The notes under the pieces are model-generated. The model saw nothing but the letters and a program-made list of their open reading frames with translations, did no database searches and was not told the DNA's origin. A DNA stretch of 64,000 nt from Spirochaetae bacterium HGW-Spirochaetae-5 (GTDB lineage: Bacteria; Spirochaetota; UBA4802; UBA5550): NCBI GenBank assembly GCA_002839285.1, contig PGXT01000001.1:79959-143958 (forward strand), written 5' to 3'. A program made the position numbers and the translations under genes. Shown here piece after piece: positions 38,505-48,010 of this stretch (positions within the stretch are counted from its first letter, which is position 1; the number at the start of each line of letters is the position of its first letter).

Positions 38505-40517
38505 ATGTATCACACAGATCCATTAACATTCAATTCAGTTTTAAAAGATATACCTGCAAGAAAACTCCCAGAGAGTATTCTTCAAAACGGTGAAAATATA
38601 ATTTTTGATAATGGCGTCATCCGGACAAGATATGGAGTTTCAGATTTCGGAAGTGAATCACTGAATGATAATATAACAGGAATCAGTCTTTATAAAAAAC
38701 TCCGTAAAACAGACCGGTTTATTGTAGCCTTTACAAACAGAGATATATATGTCTATAATCCATCTAAAGGGATTTTTAATCTCAAAACAAGAAATTATAA
38801 TACCGGTAGAGTCACAACATCAGGATCAGGAAACAAAACTGTAACTTTAACCGGCGGGACATGGCAAGGTTCGTGGAATCAGTTTAACCTTTATCAGATC
38901 TCTTTTGATTCAGCTACTATGGAGAACTGTATCAACTGGTATACTGTAGAATCAATTACAGATACTGAGCATATTAAACTTGTAGAAGAAGCTCCGGTAA
39001 TTACATCTTCTGCATATTGTCTTAGATTGTGTTACGCCGGAGACAGTGACGATTCCTGGCATACATGCTATCCCTATTCAAATAATTCACAGGATAGAAT
39101 TATACTCGCCACAAACGGGATAGATATCATTCAGCAGTGGGATTCAACGGGATACTTCAAAGATTTTACTGCATATCCTCATAGAGCCAAGTTTGTCGGC
39201 TTCTTTGGTTCGGTCGGTTGGGAGCATGTTGTATTTGCAAATTATTTTGACACTGGTTCACAAACATCATTTGAACAGACAATGCAGTGGCTTGATGCTG
39301 GCGGTGATCTGGCCTGGTCAGGTAATTATGCGGAGTTGCTAGACAGCACAGATCCAATAACAGGGATTGTTCCTTTAGCTGGTAGACTAATGATATATAA
39401 ATCCGGTTCAATATCAATTGCTGACATTAATCCAGTAGGCGGTAATGCTGCGGCATATTTCATACAACAGAATATCGTTGAGTTTGGAACTCCCGCGATC
39501 AGGACAGTGTGTAATATAGGTACATACCATATTATTTTTACCGGTAATGATATCCGGAAATTTGATGGACATAATTTTGATATTATCTCTGAAGGTAACA
39601 CACAGTTCATAGTAAATAACTTAAACAAGGAATACCAGCACAGAGCCTTTGCATTTATACTCCCGGAGCAGTCTTTATACTGCCTGTTCCTCCCATTTAA
39701 ACCTTCAAAATACTGCAATATATGTCTGGTTTATAATTACAAAACCGGTTCCTGGTCATACTGGACAATGAAAGATCTAAACGGGAATACCCTTTATCCC
39801 ATGTCAAAGGGTAAATATTCAAGGACATACGCACCGACATGGCAGAGTCTGATACTTTCACCAACCGGAAATTTAATTATAAATAGTAATCAGATTCAAT
39901 CTGTATATCCGATTTCAGGAATTGAAATCGGCATGAAGGTTACCGGTGATAACATACCTGAAGAATCATACATAACTAATATTACCGGTTCAGTTATAAG
40001 CCTGAATAATAACTCAACAGCTACGGTAAACGGAGTTAATCTGAAAATCGGATGGACTGCTGCACAGATGGAACAGCGTTGGACAGACCTTATTGTTGAT
40101 GAAAGATACACAAGAATACTTTTAGGTGATGCAAATGGGAATCTTTACAACTATTCAATTGATTTTAACAATGATAATAATAACAGCATAGATTCCGGTT
40201 TCACTACAAAGGATTATGATTTAAACAGAGCTGGCTTTGACTTCCGATTGCTTGAATGTACTCTGGCCTTACAGCTTAAAGACGGCTTTACCCCTGCTGT
40301 ATTAGATATCCGCGCGAGTATCGACTTTGGAAGGAACTGGACATCATGGAATACAGTACCCCTCGATGGGAATCAATCATACATGGAAAAGAAAGTTAAT
40401 TTCAACATCGTAGGTAAGCAGGCAAGATTTGAAATCAGAATGAGCAATCCGCTTGTTTTTGAATCTATGACTATCGGTTTTAACGCACAATATAAATCAA
40501 TGAAATTTGATAATTAA
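38505..40517 (+). CDS. Large tail/tail-hub protein (670 aa)
   Basis: 670 residues of mainly beta structure with repeated strands and aromatic-rich turns (TDRFIVAFTNRDIYVYNPS, IILATNGIDIIQQWD, YNYKTGSWSYWT). It resembles podoviral gp10-type stabilisation/hub proteins that plug the portal after packaging, and may be a beta-propeller. No enzymatic motif. Function inferred from size, fold pattern and place between fibre and ejection genes. Confidence 0.65.
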   Translation: MYHTDPLTFNSVLKDIPARKLPESILQNGENIIFDNGVIRTRYGVSDFGSESLNDNITGISLYKKLRKTDRFIVAFTNRDIYVYNPSKGIFNLKTRNYNTGRVTTSGSGNKTVTLTGGTWQGSWNQFNLYQISFDSATMENCINWYTVESITDTEHIKLVEEAPVITSSAYCLRLCYAGDSDDSWHTCYPYSNNSQDRIILATNGIDIIQQWDSTGYFKDFTAYPHRAKFVGFFGSVGWEHVVFANYFDTGSQTSFEQTMQWLDAGGDLAWSGNYAELLDSTDPITGIVPLAGRLMIYKSGSISIADINPVGGNAAAYFIQQNIVEFGTPAIRTVCNIGTYHIIFTGNDIRKFDGHNFDIISEGNTQFIVNNLNKEYQHRAFAFILPEQSLYCLFLPFKPSKYCNICLVYNYKTGSWSYWTMKDLNGNTLYPMSKGKYSRTYAPTWQSLILSPTGNLIINSNQIQSVYPISGIEIGMKVTGDNIPEESYITNITGSVISLNNNSTATVNGVNLKIGWTAAQMEQRWTDLIVDERYTRILLGDANGNLYNYSIDFNNDNNNSIDSGFTTKDYDLNRAGFDFRLLECTLALQLKDGFTPAVLDIRASIDFGRNWTSWNTVPLDGNQSYMEKKVNFNIVGKQARFEIRMSNPLVFESMTIGFNAQYKSMKFDN

Positions 40518-40529
40518 CGAGGTGATAAT

Positions 40530-41087
40530 ATGAGTTTTAGTGACATGATTTTCGGTGGTACAAAGCAGGCTTCAACATTAACACCTGCACAGAAATCACT
40601 CCTCAGCCAGCTTGGAGGGCTTCAGCAGCAATACAATCCCGGTACATTCGCCGCATTAAGCAGTATCGGACGCAATCCTTCAAGTTCTTATGAGTATAAC
40701 GCAGACAATGGCGCAGCAGCATTCAATTCAGGTGTTGTTAATCCTGCACTACAAAAGTTGAATGAACAGCTTGGGAACAGTCAGCACAGTTCTATGCTTC
40801 ATTCTTCGGCGAACAGACAAGCGCAGGATAAGTTAAAGTCTGATACGCTGAACAACATAAACAATCTGCAATATCAGAATGTATTAAATCAGCAGCAGTT
40901 AAAGCAGCAGGGACAGGATAACGCATATAGCCGTCAGCTAAACGCTCTCGCTTCACTCATGGGGGGTAATCAGTCTGTACTCGGAACCCAGGGAACAGCT
41001 TTACAGAAAACCGGCGGACTTCTTGATTTCCTCTCCGCGGGCGGTACTGCAGCAATGGGAATCGGATCTTTAATGGCCGGGATGTAA
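40530..41087 (+). CDS. Ejection/internal virion protein 1
   Basis: 185 residues, glutamine/asparagine-rich, with a coiled-coil middle and a hydrophobic, glycine-rich C terminus (LSAGGTAAMGIGSLMAGM). First in a series of three genes that by size and composition resemble podoviral ejection sets (T7 gp14-15-16 or P22 gp7-20-16). Inference from composition. Confidence 0.55.
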   Translation: MSFSDMIFGGTKQASTLTPAQKSLLSQLGGLQQQYNPGTFAALSSIGRNPSSSYEYNADNGAAAFNSGVVNPALQKLNEQLGNSQHSSMLHSSANRQAQDKLKSDTLNNINNLQYQNVLNQQQLKQQGQDNAYSRQLNALASLMGGNQSVLGTQGTALQKTGGLLDFLSAGGTAAMGIGSLMAGM

Positions 41088-41096
41088 GAGGTAAAT

Positions 41097-42314
41097 ATGT
41101 ATATTGATACAATAAATCCGTCTCTACAAAACTTTAACGATTCAATGCGCGGACTTCAGCAGATGAAGCAGAATTCCATAGCTCAAAGAATGCAGCAGGC
41201 AGCCCTTCTCAGAGACATGGGTTATAACGCAGAAGCGGAGAAGATGATTCATTCTGCAAAGAATTATGGCTTATCATCATTGTTTGCTGATGATCCGAAA
41301 GAATGGGAAGCAAAGGGGATATTTGATGAATATAATCCTCAAGCTAAAGAACTGATCAAAAACCCTGAACTGACTGCTCAACAACAGATCCTTAAAGAGC
41401 TGCAGGCTTTATATGGTGATGATAAGCAGGGGCAAAAAGATTACAACAAAAATGTTCAGCTCCTGGGAGCTGAGATGTCCAACAGAAAGATTCAGGAGAC
41501 CGGTGCCGGGATGAAGGAGATGCCTGGTATTCTTAAATCAACCCTCACAGGATTGAGAGACAATGAAAAAGCAGTTAAGAATTCCGCTTCTATAGAAAAG
41601 CAGAATGAGCAGATCAAACAGTCTAATTCATCATTAAAGCCGCTTTATAAAACTACATATACTGGAAACGAAGTGGATCAGCAGAGGGATCTGACTAATG
41701 ATACGATGAAAGTAATTCAAAATGGCGGAGGCCTTGCAGCTTATAATAAATACATAACTACAGGACAGGCCATAGCTGATCATTACGGTCATGATTTTAA
41801 AGCACTCCCGCCGGAATATTTCGGTTTAAACAAAAATAAAGGGGGATCCGGCCGCGGTAAAACTGAAAAGGTTTATCTTTACAACAAGGCAACCGGTAAA
41901 GTAATTACCGGAGGAATGGCTACTGAGAATGAATTATCATCATCTGACCCGACCACTACCCTTTTTAAAAAGTTCGGTAAGGCAATGGAGAGATCAGGTA
42001 TCAAGGATCCTTCAGAAATTGAAGTTCAATACGGAACTGGTGAAAATACCGGTGCAATGAATGACCTGGAAAAAGAGAAACTTAAAGAAACAAAAGCAAT
42101 GAATGAGGCAATGGCAAAATCTCAAGCTCTGGCTGCCTGGAATGAAGCAGATCCCGCCGGACTCGACCTTGGTATAGGGAAGAAAACCGAAAGAGCGAAA
42201 CTTGCAAACTCAGCACTTTCGGCAGATAATCCCTACAGATTTGATGAAAACGGTGAACTGATTTATAGCGGTGGTTCTTCAAATGTTGCAACCACAAAAA
42301 AACCATGGAAGTAA
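41097..42314 (+). CDS. Ejection/internal virion protein 2
   Basis: 405 residues, highly helical and glutamine- and lysine-rich. No membrane segment. A flexible basic-glycine stretch (NKNKGGSGRGKTEKV, near 240) may be a hinge. Second in the ejection-protein series. No family recognised by eye. Confidence 0.55.
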   Translation: MYIDTINPSLQNFNDSMRGLQQMKQNSIAQRMQQAALLRDMGYNAEAEKMIHSAKNYGLSSLFADDPKEWEAKGIFDEYNPQAKELIKNPELTAQQQILKELQALYGDDKQGQKDYNKNVQLLGAEMSNRKIQETGAGMKEMPGILKSTLTGLRDNEKAVKNSASIEKQNEQIKQSNSSLKPLYKTTYTGNEVDQQRDLTNDTMKVIQNGGGLAAYNKYITTGQAIADHYGHDFKALPPEYFGLNKNKGGSGRGKTEKVYLYNKATGKVITGGMATENELSSSDPTTTLFKKFGKAMERSGIKDPSEIEVQYGTGENTGAMNDLEKEKLKETKAMNEAMAKSQALAAWNEADPAGLDLGIGKKTERAKLANSALSADNPYRFDENGELIYSGGSSNVATTKKPWK

Positions 42315-42317
42315 TAT

Positions 42318-45300
42318 ATGAAGTGGGAAGAAGTCATTAAAAATCCTGACTACCAGAAACTTTCCTCTGCTGAAAAACTGCAGTGGAGGAAGGAATATTT
42401 TGATGATATAGTTAAACCGCAAATCAATGCTGAAGATTATGATTCAACCTGGAATGAATTCACATCGGATGCTGACCAGATGGAGAATATTAAGTCTGAT
42501 TTTAAAAATACTCTGCATGTTGATGTGAATAAAATTATGGGGTATAATGATTCAGGTCAGAAGAATTGGGATGAAGCTATTGCCAAGTTTGGACCGGTAA
42601 AAGAAAGAAAAGGCGCCGGTTTTGTCGATGCAATTCTTAAAGGGAGATACGGTTCAGCAACGGCAGCTCTTACAAAGGCATATCTTCCCGATACTGATGC
42701 AGCAAAGGGCGTTAAACAGGCTGAAGAAGAAGCATGGCAGCCGGCAACAAGATCCGAAAAAATCGGTCACAATGTCGGAGCAATTGCTGCAGATCTCCCC
42801 TTGTTTGCTATTGGCGGCGTGATCGGCGGCCCGGGGGGAGCCTTCGCGCTACCTGCCGGACTTAAAAAGATGACAGAAGAAAAAGAGAGACTCGGCGGAA
42901 AGATCACACTTGAAAACAGTGTTGAAGCGGGTATCAATGTTTTAGAAGAACTCCCTAAAGAGTGGATAAAGGGTGAATTGCTTGGACTTGCTGGGAAAAC
43001 ATCCGGCGTTATCGCTGATAAACTTGGCGGTGGAGTAATTGCAAAAACCACAGGAGAAATCGCAGCTCTTCCGGTTGAAACAGCAGCACTTGTCGGAGCT
43101 GAGAGAGTATTAAACGATACTCCCATCACCGCAGATACAATCCTTGAAACTCTTGGAACAATCGGCATACTTAAACTTTCAGGCTCATTCCCCGGAGCTG
43201 TTAAGACTGCTTTCAATACAGCAGTAAAGGAGAGAGGAATACCGGCGGAAAAGATTGCTGAAAACCTTAAATCTGAAACAGTCAAAACCATGCAGGATCC
43301 TGTTACTGGCAAAGAAGCCATTGAACGGGCTATAGTATTAACGGAAAAACAGATTGAAGCAGAAAGAGTTTCAAAAATACAGAATGAAATAATTGATAAA
43401 CAGATCCGGGCAAACTATAAAGATGGGAAAAGTCCGGAACAGATAATACAGATCAACCAGATCCCAAAAGAATACAGAACGTACATTCTGGATCAGACTG
43501 AAACCGGAGGATACAAATTTAAACCTGATATCCTCAAAACGATTGATGATATTGTAAATCTTAAAGATCCATTCATCGCGCAAAAGTATGAAAACATTCT
43601 GCCGAATCCAATCAGAGATATGGCAATCCGGGATGGACAGAGACTTGAAAATCAGTTTAAAGAACTTAACACAGAGCTTATTGATGCTAAACGGAACCTG
43701 AAGCAATGGGAAGCACAAAAAGAATCTCTTCATGAACAGTATATCAAAGAGGAGATAGATAAACTCACAGGTAATTACCGCAGATTCGAAAATCAGGGAG
43801 AGATACGCGATAAAATGGATCAGGTAATTGATCATGCTCTATCAGTATTAAAGCCTGAAGAACAATTCCGTGTAGCAGCTGAACCGACAACACTGATGGA
43901 TCATATCGATTCTAAAGAATCGGGATTTCATTCACTTAAAAAACCACACCAGGATGCGGTACAGAAAGAGATAATTGCAAAAATAATCCAGAAAACCGGC
44001 TTTATTCCTCCCCACATTATAGAAACCGCAATGAAGAAAGCTGACAATAAAGTTAACCGGGATGGAAAGCCATTCAATGACGCTGTATTGTCTTATGAAT
44101 CAGGCATAAAATCATTACAGAATAACTCTGAATATCAGAATCATTTAAAAAGAATTTCAGAATCAAAAAAATCGGATAATCAAATTGAATCAGAAATATT
44201 ATCAAACCTTCATAAAGTCGAGATATGGACACATGAAGCTAAAAAACAGCACCAGGTTAATCTTCAGAAAGCTTTAGGTGAATCTTCAGAGTTTGGAGAG
44301 CTTAACCGCAGTAATTCAGAATATTTCGGGAAAGATCATTTGAACGATCTTATGGAATTTGCAGTTAAAAGCCCGGAGGAACTCTCCGCCATATTTGAAA
44401 AAGCAAACTTTCTGGAAAGAGAGTTTAAACAGAAAGGAGCAAGCATTGATCTCTTTCTCAATAAATCCCGTTTTATAGCCAACAAGCTCGGTGAGAAAGT
44501 ATTTAAAAATTTTGTTCGCCCATTAAGACAAGCTGAGCATAATTTTGTAGTGGAGAGTCAGAAGTATAAAGACTGGATTAAAGATAACAGAAAAAAGTTT
44601 ACTGCCAAAGAACGGGAGGAGATCGGGGCACACCTTATTTCACAAATGGAACAGGGTAAAACCACACTGAACGAAATGGGGATAAAATCGAAAACTTTTG
44701 AAGAACTTTCACCCTCTCAGCAGGGAGCAATTACAGAAATACGCAAAGTTCTTGATGTAATGTTTGAACGTATTAATGCAGCTCGTACAGAATCTGGCCT
44801 TGAACCGCTTTCAAAAGTTGATGATTACTTTACATTCCTTCGTAAATTTTCTCTTCTTGAAGAGCTTGGATATGATCCATTAAGAATCAGCAAAGAGCAA
44901 TTTGAATCATCAGAGATATCAGATTTCAAAACAAGAGGACTTGCATTCCAATTCGGTAAAGAACGAATTCAAAGTACAAGGGCACTTGAAACAGATGCAT
45001 ATTATGTACTGGATAAATACTTAACAACAGCTATCCGTACAACGCATATGACTCCGATTATCGGAAAACTCCGCAATGCACTGGACATAAACGACAAGAT
45101 GGCACTGACCAATCCTCATGCACATAAATATCTCCATGATACTCTTGATTATGTATCAGGAAAAAAACTGACAGATGTTTCAAGCTGGATAAATGCTGTG
45201 GCCAACAAAGTTAATCATAATCTCGGGACATTTATTCTGACATATAACTTTCGTTCAATCGGTGTTCAGCCCTCTGCAATAGTTAATACTATCGGGCAGC

Positions 45301-46427
45301 TTGGCCCTCACGCAGTCAGTAAAGGATTGAATGATTTTCTATCTTCAGACAAACGTAAATTCGCAATGGAGAAGAGCAAGGTTTTAAAAGCCAGAATGCA
45401 CGATGTAACTATTGAAGAGATGACAAAGGGTTTTACCGGGAAAATAGGTAAAATCAAATCTTCCGCCGCAGAAATTGGAACTCTTCCGCTCCGGTACCTG
45501 GATCTTAAAACAGCTCAGATATCCTGGCTATCCGGATTCAGATATGGTAAAGAGCAGCTGAAACTCAGAGACAAAGAAGCGGTTGTATTTGCTGACGATA
45601 TAGTTATCAATACACAAGGTTCAGCTTCCAGGATAGATCTTGCACCGGTACAGCATACACCACTGGGGAAATCGTTAACTCTGTTCAACACATTTGTAAT
45701 AAACAACATGAACTTTCTTACAAGCGATATTATGGGGATCACAAAAACAAACAACCTAATAGCAGAAGGGATCCCGAAGAACCAGACAGGCAAGTACACC
45801 GCCGATAACCAGGTTACACGGATCACCGGCAAAGATCAGTATAATGTCTATGAGAGAAACAGACTCCTTAGTACAAGTGAAGGACTTGAAAAGCTCATGA
45901 CTCTTACTGCAGCAGGATTCGTCTGTAATTCCATATACGAACTAATGGGTGTTAAATCCCCTCTCCCTGCCCCATTATCCGCGGCTTATGAAGGATTTAC
46001 GGGTCAATCCTGGGTTGATGCCCTGCAGGGAAAACAGCCTACAAAGAAGGAAGAACAGCTTGCAGGAGCCTTGAAAGAATCGATGAGGGAGTTTTTAAGC
46101 TTGATCCCGGTAATGGGTGGTTCTTTCAGATATGGTGGCGATTCAGCCTTCGGAGCAGTCGGTGGACTTGTTGGAGAAACATTTGATACTCTAGCAGAGA
46201 AACCTTCGAGCAAGCCCTTGGCATATATTGTGGCAAAATGGGCCGGAGTTCCCGGAGGTCAGCAGATATACAAGATCCTGAAACAGTTATCCAGGGAACG
46301 TAAAGAGGATGAAAAGGCAGCGCGGAGGGCATTAAATCCTGCAGATTATATCCGTAGGGACATGCAGAAAAGAAATCCCTACTACCAGCAGAAGCAGGAA
46401 ATGAAAAAACAATTAATGGGTTATTAA
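42318..46427 (+). CDS. Giant ejection/internal virion protein (1369 aa)
   Basis: 1369 residues, the longest gene of the prophage. A glycine/alanine-rich amphipathic region at about 150-310 (IAADLPLFAIGGVIGGPGGA, LGGGVIAKTTGEIAAL) looks membrane-active, long coiled coils follow (350-900), and the C terminus is mixed. It resembles the largest internal proteins of podoviruses that form the channel through which DNA enters the cell. I see no lysozyme or transglycosylase motif. Antisense frames of up to 184 codons within it are shadows. Confidence 0.65.
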   Translation: MKWEEVIKNPDYQKLSSAEKLQWRKEYFDDIVKPQINAEDYDSTWNEFTSDADQMENIKSDFKNTLHVDVNKIMGYNDSGQKNWDEAIAKFGPVKERKGAGFVDAILKGRYGSATAALTKAYLPDTDAAKGVKQAEEEAWQPATRSEKIGHNVGAIAADLPLFAIGGVIGGPGGAFALPAGLKKMTEEKERLGGKITLENSVEAGINVLEELPKEWIKGELLGLAGKTSGVIADKLGGGVIAKTTGEIAALPVETAALVGAERVLNDTPITADTILETLGTIGILKLSGSFPGAVKTAFNTAVKERGIPAEKIAENLKSETVKTMQDPVTGKEAIERAIVLTEKQIEAERVSKIQNEIIDKQIRANYKDGKSPEQIIQINQIPKEYRTYILDQTETGGYKFKPDILKTIDDIVNLKDPFIAQKYENILPNPIRDMAIRDGQRLENQFKELNTELIDAKRNLKQWEAQKESLHEQYIKEEIDKLTGNYRRFENQGEIRDKMDQVIDHALSVLKPEEQFRVAAEPTTLMDHIDSKESGFHSLKKPHQDAVQKEIIAKIIQKTGFIPPHIIETAMKKADNKVNRDGKPFNDAVLSYESGIKSLQNNSEYQNHLKRISESKKSDNQIESEILSNLHKVEIWTHEAKKQHQVNLQKALGESSEFGELNRSNSEYFGKDHLNDLMEFAVKSPEELSAIFEKANFLEREFKQKGASIDLFLNKSRFIANKLGEKVFKNFVRPLRQAEHNFVVESQKYKDWIKDNRKKFTAKEREEIGAHLISQMEQGKTTLNEMGIKSKTFEELSPSQQGAITEIRKVLDVMFERINAARTESGLEPLSKVDDYFTFLRKFSLLEELGYDPLRISKEQFESSEISDFKTRGLAFQFGKERIQSTRALETDAYYVLDKYLTTAIRTTHMTPIIGKLRNALDINDKMALTNPHAHKYLHDTLDYVSGKKLTDVSSWINAVANKVNHNLGTFILTYNFRSIGVQPSAIVNTIGQLGPHAVSKGLNDFLSSDKRKFAMEKSKVLKARMHDVTIEEMTKGFTGKIGKIKSSAAEIGTLPLRYLDLKTAQISWLSGFRYGKEQLKLRDKEAVVFADDIVINTQGSASRIDLAPVQHTPLGKSLTLFNTFVINNMNFLTSDIMGITKTNNLIAEGIPKNQTGKYTADNQVTRITGKDQYNVYERNRLLSTSEGLEKLMTLTAAGFVCNSIYELMGVKSPLPAPLSAAYEGFTGQSWVDALQGKQPTKKEEQLAGALKESMREFLSLIPVMGGSFRYGGDSAFGAVGGLVGETFDTLAEKPSSKPLAYIVAKWAGVPGGQQIYKILKQLSRERKEDEKAARRALNPADYIRRDMQKRNPYYQQKQEMKKQLMGY

Positions 46428-46428
46428 G

Positions 46429-47226
46429 ATGGAAATTTCAATTAAGCAGAGTCTTGCAATCGCAATCCAGGCGAAATTCGATGTTCCTGAATTTCTGATC
46501 CTGGACTCATTCCCGGAAGATAAGTGCAGAGAAATTCAGGCATCACCAGATTATGAGATAATCGAGAATGTAGCAATACCGGTTTCAGATATGGATATAG
46601 AACAGATATTATACTTCAAAGATGGGAAGTTTCATTACCCTAGCCTTTTTATAAATGACAGATACCTTCTATCCGGCCGCCAGGGAGGAATACTACCTGC
46701 AAATCTTGTCACTGCATTTCCCGGACAGATCGTAAAGTCACGCCAGTTACAGGCCCTTCAGGGCATAATATCTGAATACTCCGGATTCATCACAATATCA
46801 CAATCAATCATAGATAACAAAATGTATTTCAAGGATCTTAAATTCGGTATACTCCCTGATTATATCCCCCACCTTGAAGCACTTCATGGCGAAGAATCAC
46901 CGGACTGGTTCAGTCATAACCTGGAAGATCTTAAACTTAAAGCAGCAAAAGGAATGACAGCTTCATGCAGACTATATTCATATCCATATGATGAAGATAA
47001 TCTAAAAGTCGTAGAACAGTTCCCGGAGATAGACGCTATCCTCATTGAGAGCTGCTATATGACACTGAAGTATTCACCAAAAGCCCATATCAAGGATTTA
47101 TGGAAGGAGCTATATAAACCGCTGCAGGATCCCTATTACGCCCATAATGGACTTGTATTTAATCCTGAAGGCGGAATTAAGGCACGGAAAGTATATTCTA
47201 TAATCAGAAAATCCCGAATTTTGTGA
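46429..47226 (+). CDS. Unrecognised late protein (265 aa)
   Basis: 265 residues, alpha/beta, begins one base after the giant ejection protein, so co-transcribed and probably virion-linked. I do not recognise the family. It ends the late operon at 47226; a short AT-rich gap separates it from the exported-protein paralogue on the other strand. Confidence 0.6.
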   Translation: MEISIKQSLAIAIQAKFDVPEFLILDSFPEDKCREIQASPDYEIIENVAIPVSDMDIEQILYFKDGKFHYPSLFINDRYLLSGRQGGILPANLVTAFPGQIVKSRQLQALQGIISEYSGFITISQSIIDNKMYFKDLKFGILPDYIPHLEALHGEESPDWFSHNLEDLKLKAAKGMTASCRLYSYPYDEDNLKVVEQFPEIDAILIESCYMTLKYSPKAHIKDLWKELYKPLQDPYYAHNGLVFNPEGGIKARKVYSIIRKSRIL

Positions 47227-47274
47227 TTTCACTACCGGGTGTACATTATACTTTAATGATTTTAATAAATCTTA

Positions 47275-47661
47275 TCATTTCATATGATAGTATCTAATTG
47301 TTGGCTTTAATGTTCCATATATTAACACGAAGGCTACAATTTTTTTATTGTCTGTTATGAATTTCCCAATAAACAAATCGCCAAACGATAGATTGTAATC
47401 ATTAAGTTCATTTTTTATTTGATCTATTATGGCGTTTTCAATATCCTTTTTTGGCTTAAACGGTTCTATCTTGAGTAATGTCTTCTTGTCGAAAGATTGC
47501 TCGAGTATAGCATCAAAAACTGATTCTCCGTAGGTTTGAATAAGTGAGCCAAAACTACCAGCATACTGAAGTGTAGAAACTTTTGTTGTCTCAGCATGCA
47601 AAATGTGATTTGTCGATCCTGTCAGCAAAATTACAGTTAAAAACAAAGCTATTCTTTTCAT
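47275..47661 (-). CDS. Exported 128-aa protein, copy 2
   Basis: Paralogue of 26068-26454: 128 residues aligned without gaps, 34 differences by my count, and the most variable part is the signal peptide. Signal sequence MKRIALFLTVILLTGS, cleavage near LHAE. Start ATG 47661 has AGGAG upstream; codons above it to 47703 are unlikely to be translated. Same strand as copy 1, and both lie just outside the structural gene block (28.5-47.2 kb). An unknown secreted or periplasmic lysogenic protein. Confidence 0.7.
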   Translation of the reverse strand: MKRIALFLTVILLTGSTNHILHAETTKVSTLQYAGSFGSLIQTYGESVFDAILEQSFDKKTLLKIEPFKPKKDIENAIIDQIKNELNDYNLSFGDLFIGKFITDNKKIVAFVLIYGTLKPTIRYYHMK

Positions 47662-47725
47662 TATAACATTACACTCCTTTATTGTAATTGCAATAATATT
47701 CAATGTAGTATGGCCCTAACATCTT

Positions 47726-47824
47726 GCTTAACGACGTTGCGCGGCCTTTTGCGCAATGTGGCGAATCCCAAGTGAGGTACTCCGAACGCCGCGGGTAAGC
47801 TTTGTTAAACGATGCAGCCACATT
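47726..47824. repeat. GC-rich attC-like / inverted-end element
   Basis: A GC-rich island in AT-rich DNA. Boxes GCTTAAC (47725-47731 region) and GTTAAAC (47804-47810) bracket two further partly complementary blocks (TGCGCGGC and GCCGCGGG) and a TTGCGC/GCGCAA hairpin; this geometry resembles an integron attC site. The GTTAAACGATGCAGCCACA part (47804-47822) also occurs in inverted orientation, 16 of 19 bases, at 49874-49892 beyond the sensor kinase gene. Either a cassette site or a terminal repeat. Confidence 0.4.
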
Positions 47825-48010
47825 ACTATATGTTTTTTAACTTTGAGGCACGGACGCCGAAAAGTTCACGATATGTTTGTTTTACAAAAAATATATTCAA
47901 AGTTTAATTCAAATTCATTTCAGTTAACGGATCATAATGGACCTTCTCAGTAGAAACATCTTTCTTGACAATAAGTATTCAATGCGCCCTGTTTATATTA
48001 AACTTTAAGA

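Noticed and set aside
42767-43321. 184-codon reverse frame, serine/proline-rich
   Set aside because: Antisense to the glycine/alanine-rich region of the giant ejection protein; composition is the mirror of that region and no start signals exist.
43371-43835. 154-codon reverse frame with hydrophobic stretches
   Set aside because: Antisense to the lysine/glutamate coiled coil of the same gene; such antisense frames look membrane-like by codon complement.
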